DNA of 43,266 nt from Chrysochromulina parva (Eukaryota > Haptophyta > Prymnesiales > Chrysochromulinaceae): assembly GCA_002887195.1 (NCBI GenBank), contig PJAB01000099.1, positions 1 through 43,266 of the forward strand, read 5' to 3'. How positions within the stretch are numbered: position 1 is the first letter of the stretch; the number at the start of each line of letters is the position of its first letter. Below are positions 8,796 through 15,709 of this stretch, one piece after another. The notes beneath the pieces were generated by a model, which worked only from the letters and a program-made list of their open reading frames with translations, was not told the DNA's origin and ran no database searches. The position numbers and the translations under genes are program-made.

Positions 8796-10001
8796 TCACA
8801 CTCTCAACTGAATCTCCATTCTAACAACTGGATCTGAAAAGTCGATTTCCATCTGGCGCATCGGGCTGCCAGGCGAACTGGTTACGACGACGAACGCATT
8901 CTGGTCGTCAGTCTGGTCGACCAAAACCGTCTCGCGTTGATACAGCCACGCGCGCAATGCGAAGACGGGGTTCGCCCTTGAAGACCTTGCATGCGGTGGT
9001 GGTGGCTGCACGCTGGATGATCGTCGATACAGTTTCTTTGAGCCGCTTTCGGCGGTGCATTCCTGCCGCAGCCCAAGCCACAGGTCTTGATGTGCCGATT
9101 CGGCCACTCCTGGCGAAGCCTCAGGCGCAACCGCTGCCGCTGTCGCCTCTGCGTTCTCCTCAAGCCCAACGGCAGCATCGTCGCTCGCCGACTGTGTCGC
9201 ACCTTCACTGGGTGGCGGTGGCGGTGGTCGACCAGCTCGATCAGCATCGAAGAGCGCCCTACACGCCTCGAACATCGCCCTGCCGCTAATGATGCTCTGA
9301 ACAGCGGGCGTCTCCGGCACCTTTAAGGACGTGGCCCATTCGGGCTGAGATGCGTGTAATGGCGGCACCTCGTTCGCGCCGGTCATGCCAGTCGTATCGG
9401 TGTGCTTAGGCCAGCTTTGGCGCACAGCGGCTCGTACAGTCGGTCCCACCGGCGCATTTGGAGGCGATGCAGAGATCCAGAGGGGCGAGGGGGGCCGAGG
9501 CCCGAGCGGCAGGCCGATGGGCATGGAAGACATGCAAGAATGCCCAGCGTCGGTACCCAGAGTCGAGGGCACGTGCTGCGCCTGAGAGACCGGCACGTCC
9601 GCGAGCTTGGAAGATTCGGCTGCGGCCGCCTCCTGGATAAGTTGTAGCAATTCTTTGCGCGATCGTATCGCTGACTGCATGCTGCTCCTGGGTGAGGCCC
9701 GGTGCAGCTCATCCGGCGCAACTGCAACTAAAGGTTTCTTCGGACCCGTTGCGGACCGGTGCTGCTGCTCATCCGGTACAGCTTCGGCTGCCGCGTCCGG
9801 TTTCTGGGAGGGGGCCGTCGACAGCACAACCGCAACCGCGGCGCGCAAAGCTGCTGTGATGTCACCTTGTTCATCCGATGTCGTGGGGTTGTTTGGGGTT
9901 TGCCCCAGCACTATCACCATATTCGTGGAGAATGGAGGTTCAACCGCAAGAGAATCGCAGCCACAGAAGCGCAGTAAATTTGCGAGAACGTCGCGCAGCA
10001 T
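8796..10001 (-). CDS. hypothetical protein, low complexity, not recognised
   Basis: 401 residues from ATG 10001; the frame is open further upstream but lacks an ATG. It begins MLRDVLANLLRFCGCDS, has a Pro/Ser/Ala-rich middle (a run of six prolines near PPPPPPSEGATQ), and ends with a more ordered part: ARSSRANPVFALRAWLYQR, ETVLVDQTDDQNAFVVVT and PVVRMEIQLRV, which look like beta strands. No catalytic motif or membrane segment is apparent. A role as a regulator or adaptor would be a guess. It is divergent from the HIT protein, sharing the interval 10002-10414 as promoter. Confidence 0.6.
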   Translation of the reverse strand: MLRDVLANLLRFCGCDSLAVEPPFSTNMVIVLGQTPNNPTTSDEQGDITAALRAAVAVVLSTAPSQKPDAAAEAVPDEQQHRSATGPKKPLVAVAPDELHRASPRSSMQSAIRSRKELLQLIQEAAAAESSKLADVPVSQAQHVPSTLGTDAGHSCMSSMPIGLPLGPRPPSPLWISASPPNAPVGPTVRAAVRQSWPKHTDTTGMTGANEVPPLHASQPEWATSLKVPETPAVQSIISGRAMFEACRALFDADRAGRPPPPPPSEGATQSASDDAAVGLEENAEATAAAVAPEASPGVAESAHQDLWLGLRQECTAESGSKKLYRRSSSVQPPPPHARSSRANPVFALRAWLYQRETVLVDQTDDQNAFVVVTSSPGSPMRQMEIDFSDPVVRMEIQLRV

Positions 10002-10414
10002 AACTTTGTGCTTTGTACTTCCTGTGTGCTTCCTGTGGTGTGCACCTTCGGCGTTCGAAAACACGACATGGAACACGCGTCGCGCGGTCACACCCCTTCC
10101 TGTTCATTAAACGAATCGTTTTGTCCGTGCAGTTCATTTTCTACGACATTTCGGGGCTGCTCGTTGCTTGGTCGCTTTCGACGACAGAAAAAATCATCGT
10201 CGCGATCCACCTGTCTACCAAGAATAAGGAATCGTGTTTCGTCACACTGGCTTTTATGACCTAATCAATGCTGTCGCACCTCGCTCACGGTGTGGCCTGC
10301 TCACCCGCACGTGTTGGTTTACGTCTCTCACCCGCACGATGTGGCCTGCTCACACCTGTTGGTGGGACGCCGTCCTCCGTCGCACATCGTCGACTCGTCT
10401 CGATTCGCACAGCG
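10002..10414. promoter_or_regulatory. divergent promoter region with local direct repeats
   Basis: About 410 bases between opposite start codons. GTGGCCTGCTCAC occurs twice (near 10292 and 10340) and CTCACCCGCACG twice (near 10300 and 10328). From 10268 the interval stays open in the frame of the HIT gene and would encode an Arg/Ser-rich stretch with no acidic residue, so part of it could be a translated leader. Confidence 0.4.
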
Positions 10415-10822
10415 ATGATGGCCTCTGAGGAGGTCGCGAAGGCTCATGCGGCTGCACTCAAACGGATCGCAGACGATGAATTGCGAACCATCTTTGACAA
10501 GATCCTGTCAAAGGAAATCTTATCCGACGCTGTGTACGAGGATGAGCTCGTGTATGCCTTCAGAGACATCAGTCCGCAGGCGCCGATTCACGTGCTGCTC
10601 ATCCCAAAGGTCCGAGCTGGCTTGACGCAGATTAGGCGGGCCACAGAGCAGCATGCCGCGCTCCTTGGTCACATGATGGTCGTCGCCGGCCAGCTCGGAG
10701 ATGAGCACTGCCCGGACGGCTTCCGCCTCGTCATCAACGATGGGAAGCAAGGAGCGCAATCGGTGTATCACCTCCATGTCCACCTCCTCGGTGGCCGCCA
10801 GCTGGGCTGGCCTCCGGGATAA
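10415..10822 (+). CDS. HIT-family protein, HINT1/PKCI type (purine nucleoside phosphoramidase)
   Basis: 135 residues. The match to HINT1 is close along its length: TIFDKILSKEILSDAVYEDE, FRDISPQAPIHVLLIPK, and the histidine triad YHLHVHLLGGRQ with His 119, 121 and 123, ending in the family's typical LGWPPG. HINT proteins hydrolyse adenosine phosphoramidates and AMP-lysine adducts, with the central triad histidine as nucleophile. Two ATGs lie side by side (10415 and 10418). The frame stays open upstream to 10268 and adds 49 residues without Asp or Glu and with several Arg, which could be a mitochondrial leader as in HINT2, but no conservation can be tested here. No introns. Confidence 0.93.
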   Translation: MMASEEVAKAHAAALKRIADDELRTIFDKILSKEILSDAVYEDELVYAFRDISPQAPIHVLLIPKVRAGLTQIRRATEQHAALLGHMMVVAGQLGDEHCPDGFRLVINDGKQGAQSVYHLHVHLLGGRQLGWPPG

Positions 10823-11458
10823 GCCATGTAGAGACAACCCATGAGGTCTGCGTTTTAACGCTAGGGACTCCATATTTGGGTGTGTTAGAGGCGCCGGCTC
10901 CGGGCCGGGTCTGCGGGCGGGGTGACGGCTCCGCGCCGTCCATTGCGGGGACGTCAACGTGCCCGCCGCGTCTGCCGCCTGGCGCTGAGCCGCTGACCGT
11001 AGACCGACGAGGGCGGGAGGGCGACGCTTGTTCAACGGTTACAAATCTGTTCTTATCTCTCTCTCCCGCCCTCGCACTAACCCTCCAACCTCTCTAACCC
11101 GTCGAACCCTGGAATACAACCGCGGGAACAGAATACTGTCTCAGGCCCCGCAGCGGAGTTGAGAGTACACGACCGCGGAGTGCCGAAACGCGGACGGAAG
11201 TTCGGTGGACCGGAGCATGTGGACGAGGCGCGCCCGACCGGACGTGCGCGGACCGTCGTCGCGTTCGGAGCTATTATTATTTGCGAGGCCGTGCCCTGGG
11301 CCATGGACCCGCCCCCTGCCGTTGCCCATTCCTCTCTCTCGTTACATGACCTCGGTCCGCCCCCGTCTCCACTGACTTAGCCACGCACCCACAACCTCAA
11401 CGGGCGACCTGCTTGCCACCCTGCTGCCGAGGTGATGCGCGGTGATCCCGTTCACGAT
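10823..11458. other. convergent intergenic region, no gene seen
   Basis: About 640 bases between the 3' ends of the HIT gene and the oxidase-Hint gene. It contains a pyrimidine-rich stretch near 11053-11100 and GC-rich remainder. The open frames present are GC artefacts. No tRNA-like or repeat structure was found. Confidence 0.4.
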
Positions 11459-13861
11459 TCAGGCAATGTACTTGTGTTCGGCGCCGAGAACGGCGTCGCG
11501 GAAGGTGGCGGTGAGCCCGGTCGCCTCGAGCAGCGGCAGCCCGTAGGAGGCGAGGCGCACGTTGTGCAGCGCGTCGAAGGACGTCGCCACGCCGTTCACG
11601 ATGGGCATCGTGCCGTGCGAGAGCACCGGTGAGTGCAGGCCCGGCTTGATGGCCGTGCCGATCTTCTTGACCTGGGTGGCGCGCACGGCTGCGCTCACTG
11701 AGACCGCCTCATAGACGGTCTCGCCGACGGCGACGTCCTTGGCCTGCTTGAGGTCGGCGCAGCATGCTGCGCCGACGGGCACGTGGTGCGTGGGCGTCAG
11801 CGTCAGGTTCCGGCCAGACGCCGTCGTGAGCACCACGAAGGTCGTGCCCTGCGCGTCCGCATCGGCGAGCGAGAGGAGCGAGACGGTGTCGGTGGTGAGG
11901 GTGCCGTCGGTGCGGGCGGCGACGATGGCGTCGCCCGCACGGAGCGCGCCGAGGCGGCGCGGCGTGCCGTCGGCCATCGTGACGAGCGCCTCGCTCGGGA
12001 AGCACGGGTCTTCGTAGGAGCTTGGGGAGCTCGGGGAGCGGCCCGATGGGCAGCTGCCAGCTGAGCAGGCCTTGACGGCGCGCGCCGCGACCTGGGCAGG
12101 TACGAACGGGGGCGAGGGAGAGGTGAATGGGAGGTATGTGTGGGAGATGAGGGGGAGATGAGGGGAAGTGCGGGGAGATGAGCACCTGGCCGGTCTGGAA
12201 GGCGCCGTGGACAGTCCCTCTGTACGCCGCCGACGTGTGCTCGCCTGCAAAGAAGAGTCTCCCTTGGACATTGCCACCAAAGGCGGCCGTGATGGTGTTC
12301 TTCGAAGTACCTGCCATGATAGAAAGACTCGGGGCAGCTCAGGGGAAGGTCGGAGAACGGCACAGCCAACGGCGGCAACGATGGGTTGGTCGACGCACCG
12401 ACTGCGACATACGTGTACGCGCCCTTCGCATGTGGATTGGCGCGCCAATTCGAGCGAATCATATCAGGCGCAGTCGTCGGGACCGTGACAGAACCCGGGA
12501 AGATCTTGACCAGATTCGCCCGGATCTGCGAGTGAGATGCAGGGGGAGATGCGCGGGAGATCATGAGCAGGTTCGTCCGGAACTAACGCCCAGGCACCTG
12601 ATGCATAAGAGGTGTGATGGAGAAGCGAGGGAGAACGCACCTGCGTCCAGACGGCGGCGTCGCTCATCACTTCGGCCGTGTCGGCAGCCGCACCCAGTGC
12701 AAACGTCATGAGCACCGGCTTGTTCGACAGCTCATGCACGTTGAGAAAGTAGGTGAAGAGGCCGCGGTCGGTCCCCTGGGCAAGGCCATAATAGTGCTTG
12801 CCTGTCGGCCACCAAACGGTGGGAAACAAGAGGGCGATCTTGACGACGTTGCCGAAACCAAGCTGAGCGATGCCATTTGTCGTGGCTGACGGGAGTGCCG
12901 GGCTGAATGTGACTCTGGAGCTCGCGTCGGTGCTCCTGAGTACCCCGAGGGGGATCGTGATGATCACGTAATCAGCGTTGTACGTGCTGCTGTCCGCGGT
13001 CGTCAGCACGACTCCCGTGCTGCTGTACGTGACGGACGTGACGCGCTTGCTGTACGTGACCGAGATGGCCCGTCTGGCGGACGGCACGGCGGTCACCTCC
13101 AGGGTGCTCGAGCCGTCATTTACCCGGACCGCGCCGCTCTGCAGCGCCTCGTACATCTCCTTGTAACCTTGTGCCCACACGAGCTCTCTGCCTGAATATT
13201 GGGAATCATCATTATAGTACCAGGCTGACAGCTGAGTGACCGGCCCGGCGGTGTTGAACTCAGCGCCGACGGCGAGGTGGTACTGGAACAGCTCCGAATC
13301 TCGAGTCTGCCCCGAGTTCGAAAGGCCTGAGAGCGCCTGCCAAAGCGGAATGTCCGTCGCCGAATTCTCCGCATTCTGCTGTGCTTGTGTGAGCAGGCTC
13401 TCGTACGCGGCGTACTGATCGTTGGCCGGCTCCGAGCAGGCCGAGGTCAGGCCGCCGGTGCAGAGGTGAAGTTCGGCCGAATTATCATTAGTTCTCACGA
13501 GACCAGAACCCTCAGCCAAGTTCAGGGCCGTCGCGATCTTGGTGATCGGATGCGTCGAGGTGCTCCCATGGATCCAGCTGGCACCCATGTCCGTCGGCGC
13601 TCCCAGAGCGCCGGCGGTGTCCCAGGCCGCTCCCGCCTCGGCAGCATTCAGCGTCCACGTACGGCCACCAATGCGAGTCCCGGCTTCGAGAACCGTCAGC
13701 TCCAGGGGTCCTCCGTTTGCAGCAGTATCCCACGTGTCGGTCAGAGTACGCGCCGCGGCGAGACCCGATGTGCCTGCACCGACGACGACGACTTTGACAG
13801 TTGCGACCAGGTCCAAGGAGATGACGAACAGAGCCTTCGTAAGGAAGACGAAGGGAGCCAT
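11459..13861 (-). CDS. secreted flavin polyamine oxidase fused to a Hedgehog-type Hint domain (four exons)
   Basis: 701 residues from exons 13861-12641, 12525-12399, 12310-12186 and 12091-11459. A signal peptide (APFVFLTKALFVISLDLVA) precedes the FAD-binding VVVVGAGTSGLAAA (24-37) and GTRIGGRTW. Amine-oxidase landmarks follow: GASWIHG, YVIITIPLGVLRS, and across introns GAYTYVAVG|TSKN and GRLFFAGEHTSAAYRGTVHG. Such enzymes oxidise polyamines and make H2O2. Exon 4 continues into a Hint/Hog module: PCFPSEALVTMADG with the candidate nucleophile Cys 521, GALRAGDAIVAA, LTPTHHVPVG (T590-x-x-H593), and GLHSPVLSHGTMPIVNGVA, as in Hedgehog C-terminal domains. The residue before the Cys is Pro rather than the usual Gly. 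Splicing restores every conserved oxidase motif, so the fusion is well supported; autocleavage is inferred. Confidence 0.85.
12092..12185 (-). other. intron 3 of the oxidase-Hint gene
   Basis: Donor GGCCAG|GTGCTC and acceptor TGCCCAG|GTCGCG, phase 0, 94 nt. The inside is a pyrimidine-rich tandem of CATCTCCCC-like units. It separates GTVHGAFQTGQ from VAARAVKA, the final helix of the oxidase. Confidence 0.85.
12311..12398 (-). other. intron 2 of the oxidase-Hint gene
   Basis: Donor GTCG|GTGCGT and acceptor ATGGCAG|GTACTT, phase 1, 88 nt. Removing it joins YVAVG to TSKN and restores the conserved 'Y-V-x-V-G' to 'G-R-L-F-F-A-G-E' spacing of amine oxidases. Confidence 0.85.
12526..12640 (-). other. 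intron 1 of the oxidase-Hint gene
   Basis: Donor CAG|GTGCGT and acceptor TCGCAG|ATCCGG, phase 0, 115 nt. Plus-strand 12553-12583 holds a diverged copy of the start of the next exon: TCCGGACGAACCTGCTCA in the intron against TCCGGGCGAATCTGGTCA in the exon. Confidence 0.85.
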
Positions 13862-14467
13862 GGTTGGAGAGAGGCGAGAGAGCAACCGAGGCCGATGGTA
13901 GGAATTCTATTCCGGAGTTTTCTCGAACGAAAATAGATGAAGAATTGCGGGAGACCGCGGAGATTGGACCCTCTCACGTCCCAAAAGACGCCTCGCCGAA
14001 ACACAAACAACTCGGTGAGCACGAAAGTGCGGCACCGGTTTCTTTCGAGAAGTCTTCACACTATTCACACAACTTACATGTACCGGTACCGGTACATTGT
14101 CAAACCCGAACCGCGGGCGCGACCCTTGGGGCGCGATGTATCATGTAAGCATGTAACCACATCACCACGCGTCATTCCTCATTCCTCTTTTTTTCGGCGC
14201 GGCACGGCAGCCTTGCCGCTGTGGTCGCGCACATTTCGCGGCACGGTCTCAAGGGGCCCGCGCGAAAAGGGGCGCCGCGCGAGGAGGCGGCCGCGCGCGC
14301 CTCGCCACGCGGCTAAGTCATCGCGTGATCCCATAGTCCACTACCATGTGTAGAGCGAGCTACTGAGTGTCAGTATACCTTGGAGCGCCGTATCGGCGGC
14401 GCAGTTGCAGTCGGTGTGAAGGGTTCTGTAACGACTCGTGACAGGCTGACTTTTCGGGCGTGCGATG
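13862..14467. promoter_or_regulatory. divergent promoter region with a 20-bp perfect palindrome
   Basis: About 600 bases between the oxidase-Hint start (-) and the peroxiredoxin start (+). 14080-14099 is ATGTACCGGTACCGGTACAT, a perfect 20-bp palindrome built of the same GTACCGGTAC words seen upstream of the amidotransferase gene. No other gene is evident. Confidence 0.5.
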
Positions 14468-14998
14468 ATGCAGATGGCCACGCTCATCGGCCAGCCATTC
14501 CCTGCCAACATCGAAAACTTGTACGTCTTCGACAAGCCATTCGTGAGAGACGACGTTTTCGCTGGCAAGCGCGTAATCGTCGTCTCATTGCCGGGCGCGT
14601 TCACCCCTGTCTGATGCGATCAGCTGGACGGCTACAAGCAAGCAGAGATTGAAGGAGCGGCGGTAGCGGCAGGCGTAGACTGCGTCGTCATCCTTTGCGT
14701 GAACGACGGCTACGTGATGCAAGGATGGAAGCAAAGCCGCGGCTTGGCGGGATCCGAGCTCATCGTGTTCTTGGCAGACCCGTTCGGCAAGCTCACCTCG
14801 GCTCTAGGCCTCAACTTGCCCGAGCCGGACGCCGAGCTTGGACCTTTGCTTCGAGGCCAGCGTGCTGCGATGCTCGTCATTGATGGCGTCGTGCGGCACA
14901 TGGAGATCAGCGATCCGAATGGAGACCCCAGCGGCGACCACAGCAAGCTCAACACCAGCGCTCCGCACATGCTCGAGGTTGCAAAAGGCCTCAAGTAG
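14468..14998 (+). CDS. peroxiredoxin-5-type selenoprotein with UGA at the peroxidatic position
   Basis: 176 residues if the in-frame TGA at 14612-14614 is read as selenocysteine; the stop is TAG at 14996. The frame before and after TGA is one Prx5/PRX-II protein: AGKRVIVVSLPGAFTPV, then UGA, then CDQLDGYKQ, VILCVNDGYVMQGWKQ, and VFLADPFGKLTSALGLNLP. In the family the peroxidatic cysteine follows P-G-A-F-T-P-x, and the TGA lies exactly there (residue 49). The conserved T-x-x-C becomes T-x-x-U. Prx5 enzymes reduce H2O2, organic peroxides and peroxynitrite. The downstream part stays open for 127 codons and keeps family motifs, which argues against decay. Other ATGs are 14465 (out of frame with nothing, directly preceding) and 14474. 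Alternatives are a sequencing error or a pseudogene. Confidence 0.82.
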
Positions 14999-15709
14999 AA
15001 CAGGCCGCGCGACTTCGACACTTGTGGGGCTAGAGCACCGAAGCCTCGCCTCTCCCGTCACATGATGCAGCCCGCGACAATGATGCGTTCGAGGATCAAG
15101 GCTTCGCCAACGGCCACCCGAACGCGGATACGGTTGAACCCGCAGCGTGCGTACAGCGATGACATTCGGTCGATCCGGTGGGAGAGGTACTTAGGGGTGG
15201 TGTGACGTGTGAGGCTCACCCCTTAACTTACATCGCATATTACTCGATACTCGCCTCGTTCTCTCACGTCATGTCGATACTGAAATCCACTGTGCGCAGC
15301 CGCGCACGCACCATTGGCACGCACTGTCTACTCGCGTCTACTCGGTCGTACCGAAGGCGAATTTCCTGTAGCAGAAAGCCCCACGTCCTAGCACATTCCA
15401 CATTGAATTCAATGACGTCAAGCCAGGTAAACCAATTTTTTTGAATTTTACCAACATGCGGCCTGTACATGTACATGTACACGTCGCTACGAACGCCAAG
15501 AACAATTGCGTTGCATGCACCGACGGCATTGGGACGTTTCGACTTTCACAGTCCACGCGGCCTGACGCAAGTTGAAGAACTGGTTGAAGGGTCGTCTGTT
15601 CCCGCGAGGTCGCGTGTGTGGCTGCAGTCGCCGTGCGTGCGACGAGTGCCACTCCTTTGCTCGTGCGTGGGGCGCTGCAATCTTGTGGCACGGACACGGA
15701 ACGGCACGG
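14999..15709. other. 3' UTR of the selenoprotein gene and upstream region of the SFI1-like gene
   Basis: About 710 bases. Apart from the SECIS candidate it contains TGTACATGTACATGTACA at 15464-15481, a perfect 18-bp palindrome 229 bases upstream of the ATG at 15710. The middle (15230-15460) is AT-richer, as expected for a promoter. The frame of the next gene is open from 15572, but without ATG before 15710. Confidence 0.45.
15070..15135 (+). promoter_or_regulatory. candidate SECIS element in the peroxiredoxin 3' UTR
   Basis: ATGA at 15080-15083 is followed by GCGTTCG, which pairs perfectly with CGAACGC at 15119-15125, and then GGAT (15126-15129) supplies the 3' GA of the kink-turn quartet. 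An AA pair lies in the loop at 15098-15099, where eukaryotic SECIS elements carry unpaired A residues. It starts about 80 bases after the stop codon. The lower helix is not convincing, and the minus strand of the same stretch can be read as a short acetyltransferase-like tail, so this remains a candidate. Confidence 0.35.

Noticed and set aside
11459..12448. Separate gene for the Hint domain
   Set aside because: Frame, splice signals and conserved oxidase residues run through exons 1-4; the open frame upstream of the Hint part at 12092-12448 is intron and out-of-frame exon sequence.
14380..14652. Open frame of 90 codons across the peroxiredoxin start and TGA
   Set aside because: It is a different frame, Arg-rich and without domain; the peroxiredoxin frame carries all family motifs on both sides of the TGA.
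14468..14998. Peroxiredoxin as a pseudogene with a nonsense mutation
   Set aside because: There is only one stop, it replaces precisely the catalytic cysteine codon by TGA, and the rest of the protein is conserved; decay would not be expected to hit just this codon. Not fully excluded.
15062..15185. Minus-strand frame with M-S-S-L-Y-A-R-C-G-F, resembling the end of a GNAT acetyltransferase
   Set aside because: Only about 40 residues, no upstream exon or acetyl-CoA loop found; it overlaps the SECIS candidate and is too short to annotate as a gene.
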